Source of the DNA: an uncultured Bacteroidales bacterium
Lineage (GTDB): Bacteria > Bacteroidota > Bacteroidia > Bacteroidales > F082
DNA length: 54,703 nucleotides
Direction of reading: 5' to 3'
NCBI GenBank assembly: GCA_946185535.1
Contig: CAMHJX010000022.1
Coordinates: forward strand, 1 to 54,703
Position 1 is the stretch's first letter. The number at the start of each line of letters is the position of its first letter. The notes below the pieces were generated by a model. The model made no database searches. It was not told where the DNA came from and was given only the letters and a program-made list of their open reading frames with translations. The translations under genes and the position numbers were made by a program. Below are positions 38,462 to 47,502 of the stretch, piece after piece.

Positions 38462-40144
38462 TCAGCAACCCGATGTTGCCCGCTCCAGTCGTTTCATGAT
38501 CGAGAAAATGAACACGGCGGAGAGCAGACAGAGCACCACGAGCACGCCCCAGACCATCCAGAGCGGCATACCGGTTCCCCAGATGCGGGCGATGACGGTG
38601 GTGAGGTAATTGCCGATGGCGGTCACGCAGAACCACATGCCCATCATCATGCCCTTGTACTTGGGCGGTGCCACCTTCGTAACGAAGGAGATACCGATGG
38701 GACTCAGCAGCAGCTCGGCGAAAGTCAGCACGAAATAGGTGCTGATGAGCCAATTGGGCGAAACCAAAGTGCTGCTCACACCACCTTGTGCCTTCAGCTC
38801 TGCTGGACTGGCCAAGGGGAAGGAACAGACAACCAAGATAAGGAAGCCCAACGCAGCCACAATCATTCCAAGACCAATCTTGCGCGGCGAGGAAGGCTCC
38901 TTGCCTTTCTTTGCCAAAGCACCAAAAACTGCCATCGAGACGGGCGTCAGGGCAACCACGAAGAAGGGGTTGAACTGCTGGAACTGCTGCGGCAGGATGT
39001 TAATCGGATCGGGCATAACGTGATAGAACGTCCACGCCATAATCCACAAAAACGCCGTTACACCACATAAGATGCCGCGATTTAAAGGCTTGGTGGCCTG
39101 AGCAGCCCCAAACATCGTATAAATCGAGATGGCGACCATCGTCAGCGACCAGATATTGAAGCCAAACCGAGTGAAACCACTTGCCGTGCTTTGCGTGTAG
39201 TCGCGGGCAAAATAGGTCAGGCAAAGACCTGCCTGCTGGAACGACATCCAGAAGAAGATGACCACGGCAAAGACCATCACCAGGGCGGTGATGCGCTCGC
39301 GGGTCTGCTCCTTTGAGAGTTCCGTCACATTCACGGTGGTGCTTTCCATGGCCTTGGCCTGCTTGGTGTTGACATCGGCATGTTTGAACCACTTGCGACA
39401 GCTCAAGTAAATGGCCATCGAGAGGATCAACGAGATGCATGCCACGCCGAAGCCATAGTTATAGGCACCCGACAAAGCATCAATATAACTATTGGCAAAG
39501 CCAGCCAAGTCGTTGACATTGCCGCCTTGCTGCACAGCCAAGGCCTCAAAGGTAGATAAGGCATCGGCAGAAATCGTTCCGTCCAAATACTGGTGCGCCA
39601 GCGAAGGAATCTGTGGCACATAGCTATAGCCCGCCTTACCCAAGAACAAATCCGTCACCTTGGTGGCGGCCATGGGAGCGAACATAGAGCCAATGTTGAT
39701 GGCCATGTAGAACAGGCTGAAACCATTGTCGCGGAAGGCGCTATATTTGGCTTCGTCGTAGAGGTTGCCCACCATCACCTGCAGGTTGCCCTTGAAAAGC
39801 CCTGTGCCGATGGCGATGAGTGCCAATGCGGAGAACATGGTGACCTTTGCCGTAGTCGTTGCCATAGGCACCGCCAGCAGCAAGTAACCTAGGAACATCA
39901 CCACGATGCCCGACTTCACCATCTTGCCGTAGCCGAAACGGTCGGCAAGCATACCACCGATGAGAGGCATGAAATAGACGCATCCGAGGAAGATGCCATA
40001 GATGTTACCCGCTTGTGCTTCGTTATAGCCGAACTTGGCCTGCAGGAAAAGCACAAAGATTGCCAACATGGTGTAGTAGCCGAAGCGTTCGCCCGTGTTG
40101 GCCAATGCGAGGGCGTAAAGCCCTTTGGGATGACCTTTGAACAT
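38462..40144 (-). CDS. POT/PTR family peptide MFS transporter (first of two)
   Basis: A 560-residue proton-coupled di/tripeptide symporter of the inner membrane, with 12-14 predicted helices. It starts MFKGHPKGLYALALANTGER, and the POT signature GERFGYYTMLAIFVLFLQ is in helix 1. YGIFLGCVYFMPLIGGMLAD and ALIAIGTGLFKGNLQVMVGN are the other conserved blocks; the second carries the FKGN form of the PTR2 motif. GDxxN-type segments and the long loop after helix 6 match Bacteroidota members of about 550 residues. It lies next to the four-protease operon on the same strand but has its own promoter. With the second POT gene at 49782-51443 it brackets that operon, which fits uptake of peptides released by secreted proteases. 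Confidence 0.92.
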   Translation of the reverse strand: MFKGHPKGLYALALANTGERFGYYTMLAIFVLFLQAKFGYNEAQAGNIYGIFLGCVYFMPLIGGMLADRFGYGKMVKSGIVVMFLGYLLLAVPMATTTAKVTMFSALALIAIGTGLFKGNLQVMVGNLYDEAKYSAFRDNGFSLFYMAINIGSMFAPMAATKVTDLFLGKAGYSYVPQIPSLAHQYLDGTISADALSTFEALAVQQGGNVNDLAGFANSYIDALSGAYNYGFGVACISLILSMAIYLSCRKWFKHADVNTKQAKAMESTTVNVTELSKEQTRERITALVMVFAVVIFFWMSFQQAGLCLTYFARDYTQSTASGFTRFGFNIWSLTMVAISIYTMFGAAQATKPLNRGILCGVTAFLWIMAWTFYHVMPDPINILPQQFQQFNPFFVVALTPVSMAVFGALAKKGKEPSSPRKIGLGMIVAALGFLILVVCSFPLASPAELKAQGGVSSTLVSPNWLISTYFVLTFAELLLSPIGISFVTKVAPPKYKGMMMGMWFCVTAIGNYLTTVIARIWGTGMPLWMVWGVLVVLCLLSAVFIFSIMKRLERATSGC

Positions 40145-40169
40145 AGTTGATCGTTTTTGTTATTTGCCG

Positions 40170-40200
40170 CAAAGGTAGGAAATTGTTTGAAAACAGCAAA
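40170..40200 (-). promoter_or_regulatory. promoter of the first POT transporter gene
   Basis: Minus-strand TTTG (40200 to 40197), a 19-base spacer and TACCTTTG (40177 to 40170), just upstream of the ATG at 40144. Confidence 0.7.
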
Positions 40201-40203
40201 AAA

Positions 40204-40234
40204 CACGGTGCGCCTCACACTGAGACGCACCGTG
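40204..40234 (-). terminator. terminator of the protease operon
   Basis: CACGGTGCG (40204-40212) pairs with CGCACCGTG (40226-40234), with inner CTCA/TGAG pairs. On the minus strand a run of six T follows, ending the operon after the last protease gene. Confidence 0.85.
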
Positions 40235-40255
40235 ATAGTAAACAAAAACTTTGAG

Positions 40256-41962
40256 TTATAACTTCACAATTTTCTTCAGCGAGGCGCCTCTATCTGTTTC
40301 GATCATAATGAGGTATATTCCGCTCTCCAAATCGTCGATTTTGCATTGTGACCCATTCACACCAAAGACTTTAACCAACTTGCCATCAATCGAAAAGACC
40401 TTGACATTCGTCATCCCTTCACATTCGATATTCACCACATCCTTTGTAGGATTCGGGTAAATGTTGGCTTTGACGTTGCCTTCATCCAACCCATCATAGG
40501 CCTCCACGGCATCGACAGCGGCCAAGGCGTCCACACGGCCACAACCTGTGAGGTTGCTTTTCGTAGGTGTGAGCTTGACGGAAGTCTCTTCAAGAATGCG
40601 GCAGATGTCGGCTGGCGACAGCTCAGGGTTCTTGCTGAGCATCAAGGCGGCGATGCCTGCCACACAAGGCGTTGCTTGAGAGGTGCCGGTCATCGACTTG
40701 TAGCCCGTGTTGGAGGTGTAGTTCAACGACTTGATGCTTTCGCCTGGAGCGCACACGTCGGGACGGATGAGGCCGATGCCAGGGTTGTAAGCGTAGTCTC
40801 CATACTCGGTGTCCTGCCATGTGCATGGCCCGTTGGCGGTGAAGAACGAGGCTTGGTCGTTGTCGTCCACCGACCCAACCACGATAGCGCTACTCAACTC
40901 GCCAGGATTGGCCATTTGGTCGGGATCCAAATAAGGCGGAGGGCAGCTGCCGGGGATGCGCACGTTCTGGGGAATAGGGTATTGGTCCAGGGCAAAGCCT
41001 TCGTTGCCAGCGCAAATGAAACTCGACACGCCAGCGTCCAAAATGGAAACGCAGGTGCGGCGGAAAAGCTCCCTTTCAGTGACGCTCGGATGCACCAAGC
41101 CCATCGACATGCTGATAATGTCGCAGCCATGCTCCACCGACCATTCCATGCCTTCGGCCAACTTCACCGCGCCGCCTGTTCCGTCGGCATTCACGCTCTT
41201 GATGCACATGATTTGCGCATCGGGGGCCACGCCGGTTTGCGAGCCTGCCGTGCCGTCGCCAGCCACGGTACCAGCACAGTGCGTGCCGTGGCCCATGTCG
41301 TCCATCGGGTCGTCATCGTCGTTGCGCACATCGTAGCCGTGATGTGGAAACGCCTCGCCACCGTCCCAAAGATGGTCGGCCAAGTCCAAATGGTTGTAGT
41401 TGACCCCTGCATCAATGATTGAAACCACGATATCTTTCCCTGTATAGCCCAGTTCCCAAACCTTGTCAGCATTGACTTTCAATATGTTGGGCGTGATTTC
41501 ACGGGTTTCGTTGGCTGATGTTGACTTTTCGATGTCATCAATCCATTTTCGCTCAATGTTGTAGCCAATGTGGGCAATGTCATCGCGCTTGGCCAAAACC
41601 AAGATGGTTTCTTTCGTAGCCGAAAAATAAAGGCTGTTCGACATCCAAAGGGTGCGCGGTGCAGTGACTTCACCTTGTTGCTCCATTTCGGCAAGAGCCA
41701 ATTTCAAGTCGCGTTGCGATACTTCGGTGAAGTGCTTCAGTTCGTCGACGACAAATGCCCTACGCTCGGCGCGAGTGGGCAAAGCCGAGGCGCGTTGGCT
41801 CAACGTGTTCCTATCGCAGCGTGATTTCATCAAAACGGTGATTTCAATCATCTCGCTGTCGGTGCGGCGGTTCATCTCTTCCTGCAAAAGCGGGTCGATG
41901 ACTTGGGCTTGCGCAAACATACAAGCCAAAGCCAACGTAATCATAAAAATGGTTTTCTTCAT
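40256..41962 (-). CDS. secreted S8 (subtilisin-like) serine protease with T9SS sorting domain, copy 1
   Basis: A 568-residue extracellular protease. Signal peptide MKKTIFMITLALACMFAQAQ; propeptide-like region about 25-150; S8 domain about 165-490 with Asp184 (IIDAGVNYNH), His225 (MGHGTHCAGT), oxyanion Asn320 (CAGNEG) and Ser428 (MTGTSQATPCVAG). The end is a type IX sorting domain (ANIYPNPTKDVV, then LESGIYLIMI, then KKIVKL). The triad is complete, so it should be active. Last gene of a five-gene run read from 49509; it starts 5 bases after the stop of the preceding protease gene. It is most like copy 3 (44043-45755), sharing the same spacing of triad residues, so these two are probably the most recent duplicates. 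Confidence 0.94.
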   Translation of the reverse strand: MKKTIFMITLALACMFAQAQVIDPLLQEEMNRRTDSEMIEITVLMKSRCDRNTLSQRASALPTRAERRAFVVDELKHFTEVSQRDLKLALAEMEQQGEVTAPRTLWMSNSLYFSATKETILVLAKRDDIAHIGYNIERKWIDDIEKSTSANETREITPNILKVNADKVWELGYTGKDIVVSIIDAGVNYNHLDLADHLWDGGEAFPHHGYDVRNDDDDPMDDMGHGTHCAGTVAGDGTAGSQTGVAPDAQIMCIKSVNADGTGGAVKLAEGMEWSVEHGCDIISMSMGLVHPSVTERELFRRTCVSILDAGVSSFICAGNEGFALDQYPIPQNVRIPGSCPPPYLDPDQMANPGELSSAIVVGSVDDNDQASFFTANGPCTWQDTEYGDYAYNPGIGLIRPDVCAPGESIKSLNYTSNTGYKSMTGTSQATPCVAGIAALMLSKNPELSPADICRILEETSVKLTPTKSNLTGCGRVDALAAVDAVEAYDGLDEGNVKANIYPNPTKDVVNIECEGMTNVKVFSIDGKLVKVFGVNGSQCKIDDLESGIYLIMIETDRGASLKKIVKL

Positions 41963-41967
41963 GGTTT

Positions 41968-43920
41968 TCAGTATTTCACAATTCTTTGGTTCAATGTTCC
42001 ATTTTCCGTTGCAATCTTCAACTGGTAAATGCCATTGCTCAGCCCGTCAATGCTGCACGTTCCGTTGGCGGTGGCAATTTGCTTGACTAACTTCCCGTCC
42101 ATGGCATAGACGTTGACTTCAGTCATGCCTTCGCACTCTACCGTAAAACCACCTGCACTTGGGTTGGGATACACATTGGCTTGGAGCTTGTTCTCGCCAA
42201 CGCCCACGAATGCCAACGAAACGCATGATTTCTGGGTAGGACATTCCGATGGGGCAACACACAACTCGTGGTCGCCGTCCTCAAGTTCAAGGTCGAAGCG
42301 GGGCTCGACTGTGGAGCCGACTTCTTCGCCATCCACAAAGACGAGGTAGCTCTCGGCATCGCCTTCCCAAGTAAGGGTAACGATGTCGTTCTCAATCGTA
42401 TAGTCGAGGTTGGCGACGGGGCCACAGCCATCCATGGCCAAAATGGCGGCCAAGGCATCAATGCGACCTGAGCCGATGTCATTATTCTTGTAGCCGATAG
42501 GGTTCACGGCAGTGGTTTCAAGGATCTCGTCGATTTGTGCAGGCGTGAGGTCAGGGTTCTTGGAAAGCATCAAGGCGATGGTGCCCGTCACGGCAGGGGC
42601 CGCAAACGAGGTGCCGAGGTCGGCCTTATATCCTTCAATATTGGTCCAGTCCAACGATACCACGTTGCCTCCAGGGGCGCTCACGTCGGGCTTGATGAGG
42701 CCAATTTGCGTGGCATCGCCAGCCACGTATGGGTAGTCGGCGTATTCCGGTATATCGGCCCAAGTAGTCGGCCCGCGCGAAGAGAAGGCGCTGACTTGGT
42801 CGTTGTTCTCCGTCGAGCCAACGCAGATGACGCTGCTCAGCCCACCAGGATTGACAGCCTGATCGGGATGGATCCATGGCGAGGGGCAAGTGCCTGGTGC
42901 GCCAGCGTTGTAAGGTATTGGGAGGAAACTTTGGAACTGGCCCATGTTGCCCGAAGTGGAAACCACCACGATACCTGCTGCCAACATGCTGTCGCAACCT
43001 TCACGCATCATGCGGCGATATTGCACGTCGTCGCCCGACTTGCCCAACGACATATTGAGCACCTGTGCGCCATGTTCCATGGCAAACTGCATCCCTTCGC
43101 AAAGGATAAATTCGTTGCTTTCCACATCCGGCTCGTCAGCGAAGACCTTGACTTCCATCAATGTGGCTCCAGGCGCGGCTCCGGTTTGTGTGCCTGCCGC
43201 TCCTGTGCCACAAATGGTGCCTGCCACGTGTGTGCCGTGGCCCCAAGTGTCCATCGGGTCGTTGTTTTGCTCATACACGTCGTAGCCGTGGTACGGAAAT
43301 TCCTCGCCACCGTCCCACATGCGGCCTTGGAGATCGTGGTGGTTGTAGTTGGCGCCCGTGTCGAGATGGCCTACGACAACGCCTTCGCCCGTATAGCCCA
43401 ATTCCCAAACCTTGTCAGCATTGATGATGAGTATGTTTTGGGCGATGCCGCGTGTGATTTCGTTGGGTTGCACGGCAACATTATTGGTCGTTGGTGGAAG
43501 AACCGTGTTTTCGCAATGATAAATGGTCTTGATGTCGGAGCGTTGTGCCAAGTCGTTGATGGCTTGTGTGTTGGCTTCGCAGCCAATGGCATTGGCAATC
43601 CAAAGCGGACGAATGACATCGACCATGCCATTGCGTTGCATCTCTTCGAGAAGACGGAGCAGGTCGGATTGCGAGGCTTCGGCTTGTTGCTTCAGCGTTT
43701 TTACGACGTATTCGCGTCGCTCCTTGTTGGTGGCGAAGGTGTTGGTTACGGCGAGCAAGTCCATAGCCTTGCTTTGTTCCTGCATAATGATGCCGATGCT
43801 GATTTTCTCGTCGTTGCCGCGTTGGTTCATCTCGCGTTGCAGCGATGGGTCGATGGTGGCTTGGGCTATGCCAATCATGCAAAGGCACAGTGCCAGAAGG
43901 GTTAGGATACTTTTCTTCAT
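41968..43920 (-). CDS. secreted S8 serine protease with T9SS sorting domain, copy 2 (longest)
   Basis: A 650-residue extracellular protease. Signal peptide MKKSILTLLALCLCMIGIAQ; propeptide-like region to about 150; S8 domain with Asp187 (HLDTGANYNH), His228 (WGHGTHVAGT), oxyanion Asn325 (STSGNMG) and Ser438 (LGTSFAAPAVTG). It is about 80 residues longer than its neighbours because an extra module (NLDYTIENDIVTLTWEGDAE, then DGDHELCVAPSECPTQKSCV), fibronectin-like, stands between protease and sorting domain (ANVYPNPSAGGF, then LSNGIYQLKI, then NQRIVKY). It is separated from copy 3 upstream by 122 bases, the only sizeable gap in the run, so an internal promoter or processing site may lie there; no clear -7 element was found. 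Confidence 0.94.
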   Translation of the reverse strand: MKKSILTLLALCLCMIGIAQATIDPSLQREMNQRGNDEKISIGIIMQEQSKAMDLLAVTNTFATNKERREYVVKTLKQQAEASQSDLLRLLEEMQRNGMVDVIRPLWIANAIGCEANTQAINDLAQRSDIKTIYHCENTVLPPTTNNVAVQPNEITRGIAQNILIINADKVWELGYTGEGVVVGHLDTGANYNHHDLQGRMWDGGEEFPYHGYDVYEQNNDPMDTWGHGTHVAGTICGTGAAGTQTGAAPGATLMEVKVFADEPDVESNEFILCEGMQFAMEHGAQVLNMSLGKSGDDVQYRRMMREGCDSMLAAGIVVVSTSGNMGQFQSFLPIPYNAGAPGTCPSPWIHPDQAVNPGGLSSVICVGSTENNDQVSAFSSRGPTTWADIPEYADYPYVAGDATQIGLIKPDVSAPGGNVVSLDWTNIEGYKADLGTSFAAPAVTGTIALMLSKNPDLTPAQIDEILETTAVNPIGYKNNDIGSGRIDALAAILAMDGCGPVANLDYTIENDIVTLTWEGDAESYLVFVDGEEVGSTVEPRFDLELEDGDHELCVAPSECPTQKSCVSLAFVGVGENKLQANVYPNPSAGGFTVECEGMTEVNVYAMDGKLVKQIATANGTCSIDGLSNGIYQLKIATENGTLNQRIVKY

Positions 43921-44042
43921 AATAGATTTGAATTTAAGTCTAACTTATTTGGTGCTGGAATTGGCGGAAAATAACGTGAAACAAAAGAAAATGGGGCATT
44001 TCAACATGAAACTCTCAATTCGACGTCGGGAGTTTTGGCCAA

Positions 44043-45755
44043 CTACAGTTTCATCATCCTCTTCGTCACGATTCCGCCGTCCGCCATGACCTTCACCACA
44101 TAAACGCCGCTTTCCAAGCCGCTGATTTGGCATTGCGAGCCGGTGGTGGGCTGGCTTTTCACCAACTTGCCGTCCACGGAATAGACTTCGACGTGTCTCA
44201 TGCCTTCGCAACGGATCGTGAAAACGTCGGCACTGGGGTTGGGATAAATGGCGGCTTTGACGTCGTTCTCCGCAAGGCCGTCGTAAGGCTGCACGGCCTC
44301 GATGGCGGCCAAGGCATCCACGCGGCCCACGCCGGTGAGGTTGCTCTTGTGCTCGGTGAGTTTGACGGAGGTCTCTTCCAGGATGCGACAGATCTCAGCA
44401 GGGGTCAGCTCGGGGTTCTTCTGAAGCATCAGGGCGATGATGCCTGCCACACAGGGCGTCGCCATCGAGGTGCCGTCCATGTTGGTGTAACCGTCGTTGG
44501 TGAGATAGTTGAGCGACTTGATGGCCACTCCAGGACCGCTCACATCGGGACGGATGAGGCCGATGCCGGGGTTGTAGGGATAGTCGCCAAACTCGGAGTC
44601 TTGCCATGTGACGGGACCCTCGCAGGTGAAATAGGCCGCAACGTCGTTATAGTCGACGGCACCCACGGCAATCACGCAGGTCAGGCCGCCAGGGTTCTCC
44701 TGTTGGTCGGGGTCGAGATAAGGTGGAGGGCAGCTGGCAGGCACGCGCACGTTGTCGGGCACTGGGGCATAACCCCATTGCTGCATGTGGCCCTCGTTGC
44801 CGGCACAGACAGCCGCCACAATGCCCGCATCGAGAACGGACTCACACGTGCGACGCAGCAGCTCTTTGTCGGGCATTTCGGCGAGACTCATGCCCAACGA
44901 CATGCTGATGAGGTCGCAGCCGTGCTCCACCGACCATTCCATGCCTCTCGAAATGTTGACCGCACCGCCAAAGCCCGTTGAGTCAATGCTTTTGACGCAC
45001 ATCAGCGTGGCTTCGGGGGCCACACCCGTCAGCGAGCCTGCCGTGCCGTCGCCCAATACGGTGCCGGCGCAGTGTGTGCCGTGATCGAGGTCGTCCATGG
45101 GGTCGAGGTCGCCGTTCACGATGTCGATGCCATGAAGCGGGAACTCCTCACCGCCGTCCCAGAGGTGGTCGGCCACGTCCAAATGGTTGTAGTTGACGCC
45201 CGAATCGACGACGGAAACCAAAACGCCTTCGCCTCGATAGCCCAATTCCCACACCTTGTCGGCATTGACCATCAGCACATTTTGCGTGGTTTCGCGGGTG
45301 GCTTCTGCCACCTTGCACCGTTCGGTCTCGGGAATCAAGTTTTGCTTGTGGCTGAAGGCAATCGTCTTAATGTCAGGCCGTTGCGCAAGGTCTTGAATGG
45401 CGGCTTTGGTGGCCGTGAAGTAAAGCGCGTTGGCCGTCCAAATCGACTGGGCCGACGTGGTCAGGCCGCGACGCTCCATTTCTGAAAGCGTTTGCTTTAG
45501 GTCGTATTGCGACGCCTCGGTGAAGGCTTTCAATTCGTTGATTACAAAAGCCTTGCGTTCTGCTTTGGTAGCAAAGAAATCGGCTTGGCGACACAGCTGT
45601 GTGCGGTCGTATTGCGCTTTCATCAAGACGAAAACCTCAATTTTCTCGTCTTCCGCGCGGCGGTTCATTTCCTCGCTCAGCCTTGGGTCGATGGTTTGGG
45701 CTTGAGCAAAAAGGCTTGCTAATGCCAATGTGATGATTAAAAAGATCTTTTTCAT
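44043..45755 (-). CDS. secreted S8 serine protease with T9SS sorting domain, copy 3
   Basis: A 570-residue extracellular protease. Signal peptide MKKIFLIITLALASLFAQAQ; propeptide-like region to about 150; S8 domain with Asp184 (VVDSGVNYNH), His225 (LDHGTHCAGT), oxyanion Asn320 (CAGNEG) and Ser430 (MDGTSMATPCVAG). Sorting domain AAIYPNPSADVF, then LESGVYVVKV, then KRMMKL at the C-terminus. It is close to copy 1 through the whole length, including CPPPYLDPDQ before the serine. It begins 5 bases after the stop of copy 4. The intact triad and signals point to an active, surface-delivered enzyme. Specificity cannot be read from sequence, but the duplicates differ mostly around the substrate-cleft loops. 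Confidence 0.94.
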   Translation of the reverse strand: MKKIFLIITLALASLFAQAQTIDPRLSEEMNRRAEDEKIEVFVLMKAQYDRTQLCRQADFFATKAERKAFVINELKAFTEASQYDLKQTLSEMERRGLTTSAQSIWTANALYFTATKAAIQDLAQRPDIKTIAFSHKQNLIPETERCKVAEATRETTQNVLMVNADKVWELGYRGEGVLVSVVDSGVNYNHLDVADHLWDGGEEFPLHGIDIVNGDLDPMDDLDHGTHCAGTVLGDGTAGSLTGVAPEATLMCVKSIDSTGFGGAVNISRGMEWSVEHGCDLISMSLGMSLAEMPDKELLRRTCESVLDAGIVAAVCAGNEGHMQQWGYAPVPDNVRVPASCPPPYLDPDQQENPGGLTCVIAVGAVDYNDVAAYFTCEGPVTWQDSEFGDYPYNPGIGLIRPDVSGPGVAIKSLNYLTNDGYTNMDGTSMATPCVAGIIALMLQKNPELTPAEICRILEETSVKLTEHKSNLTGVGRVDALAAIEAVQPYDGLAENDVKAAIYPNPSADVFTIRCEGMRHVEVYSVDGKLVKSQPTTGSQCQISGLESGVYVVKVMADGGIVTKRMMKL

Positions 45756-45760
45756 GGTTC

Positions 45761-47491
45761 TCAGATTTTTATGATCTTTTGGACAAAACTGGAGCTTCCG
45801 TTCATGACTTGCAACATGTAAACGCCGCTTTCAAGGCCATCGATTTGATAGCTGTCGCGGTCGACACGGATGCTACGCACCAAACGTCCGTCGATGGCGT
45901 AAATGTCGATTTGGCTCATCCCTTCGCAACTCACGGTGAAACTGCCCGTGGTTGGATTGGGATACACCTGAACCGACTGCAATTCAGCCTCTTCCACATT
46001 GTCGTAATCCACGGCATTGACTGCGGCCAAGGCATCCACGACGCCTGATCCGAAGTTGTTGCTCTTATGCTCAGTGAGCTTCAAGGCGGTGTTTTCCAGG
46101 ATTTCGTCGATTTGTGCAGGGGTTAGGTTAGGGTTTTTGGAGAGCATCAGGGCTATGGTGCCAGCCACACAGGGTGAGGCAGCCGAGGTGCCGCTGAAAA
46201 GGGTATAGCCGCTGTTGTTCCCATGGTCGAGGGTGGTGATTTCGTTGCCAGGCGCGCAGATGTCGGGGCGAATCAACCCGATTTCAGTCGTGCTGCCAGC
46301 GGTGTAGGGATAGTCGTTGTATTCGGCCACGTCCATCCATTGCGATGGCCCTACTGACGAGATTTCGTTGAAGCCGTTGTCGGAAAGAACGGAGCCAACG
46401 CAAACCACGCAGCTCGTGCCGCCTGCATTCACCATTTGGTCGGGATGCAGATGGGGCGGCGGGCAGTCGCCAGGGGTGTAGATGTTGTACGGCACGGGAA
46501 TCATGAACTGCACCGAGCCCACGTTGCCAGCGCAAGCTGCAGCAACGACGCCGGCAGCCAAAGTGTTGTCGCAGGCCTGCCGCATCATCAGTTTTTGGGC
46601 TGGTTCGGGCTTGGGACGGCCCAACGACATGTTGAGCACATCAGCACCATTCTCGATGGCGAACTGCATCGCGGCGACCCAAGGCGTCTCTTCGCCAACG
46701 CCGTCGTCTCTGAAGGCTTTCAAGACCATGATGGTGGCATCGGGAGCCACGCCGGTCTTTGTCCCGCCAGCACCTGTTCCGCAAACGATGCCTGCCACCT
46801 CGGTGCCGTGGCCGTAAATATCATCGGGGTCGTTGTCATTGTAATAGAAATCGTAGCCGTGGTGGGGGTATTCGCTACCGCCATCCCAAAACCGACCGGA
46901 CAAGTCCTCATGGTCGAGACGCACACCTGTATCGATGATGGCGACGAGCACGCCTTGGCCCGTGTAGCCCAAATCCCAAACGGGCGGCACGTCGATTTGG
47001 TACAAAAACTCGGCAATGTTGCGGTCACCGTTTTTCACAGCGGGTTTGACCTCACCGTCGGCAATCCATTGGGTTTCTTCGCGATAGGCGATGGTCTTGA
47101 TGCCTCGCTGTTGCTCAATGCTGTTGATGGCCGTATTGGTGGCTTGGCAGCTGATGGCATTCACGAGCCAGAGCGACTGGATGTCGGCCACCATATCGTG
47201 TTGCTTCATCTCCTCAAGCAGGCCAAGCAGCTCGGCTTGCGAGGTTTCGGCCTGACGCTTCAGCGTTTCAACCACGAAGGCGCGACGCTCTTGTTTGGTG
47301 GCAAAGAAGTTGGCCTCGCGGCTTAATGCCGTTGCGTCAGATTGTTCGTTCATCAGGACGACGATTTTGATTTTCTCGTTGTCGCCCCGCTTGCCCATCT
47401 CCTCGCGTAGCGCAGGGTCGATGGTGGGCATGGCTGCAAAGCCGATGATGCCTACGAGCAGGGCAATGGAAGTAAGCACAAACTTTTTCAT
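45761..47491 (-). CDS. secreted S8 serine protease with T9SS sorting domain, copy 4
   Basis: A 576-residue extracellular protease. Signal peptide MKKFVLTSIALLVGIIGFAA; propeptide-like region to about 165; S8 domain with Asp187 (IIDTGVRLDH), His228 (YGHGTEVAGI), oxyanion Asn323 (CAGNVG) and Ser435 (FSGTSAASPCVAG). The usual HGTH is HGTE here: the catalytic first His is kept, the second is replaced by Glu, which may alter the active-site surroundings but should not abolish activity. Sorting domain VQVYPNPTTGSF, then LESGVYMLQV, then QKIIKI. It starts 11 bases after the stop of the Omp28-like gene. Its triad spacing and the region before the serine (CPPPHLHPDQ) group it with copy 2 rather than with 1 and 3. 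Confidence 0.94.
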   Translation of the reverse strand: MKKFVLTSIALLVGIIGFAAMPTIDPALREEMGKRGDNEKIKIVVLMNEQSDATALSREANFFATKQERRAFVVETLKRQAETSQAELLGLLEEMKQHDMVADIQSLWLVNAISCQATNTAINSIEQQRGIKTIAYREETQWIADGEVKPAVKNGDRNIAEFLYQIDVPPVWDLGYTGQGVLVAIIDTGVRLDHEDLSGRFWDGGSEYPHHGYDFYYNDNDPDDIYGHGTEVAGIVCGTGAGGTKTGVAPDATIMVLKAFRDDGVGEETPWVAAMQFAIENGADVLNMSLGRPKPEPAQKLMMRQACDNTLAAGVVAAACAGNVGSVQFMIPVPYNIYTPGDCPPPHLHPDQMVNAGGTSCVVCVGSVLSDNGFNEISSVGPSQWMDVAEYNDYPYTAGSTTEIGLIRPDICAPGNEITTLDHGNNSGYTLFSGTSAASPCVAGTIALMLSKNPNLTPAQIDEILENTALKLTEHKSNNFGSGVVDALAAVNAVDYDNVEEAELQSVQVYPNPTTGSFTVSCEGMSQIDIYAIDGRLVRSIRVDRDSYQIDGLESGVYMLQVMNGSSSFVQKIIKI

Positions 47492-47502
47492 AAAATATTG
47501 AT

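Noticed and set aside
42535-43905. 456-residue plus-strand frame
   Set aside because: Antisense of protease copy 2; it arises from the G/C-rich third positions of the real gene.
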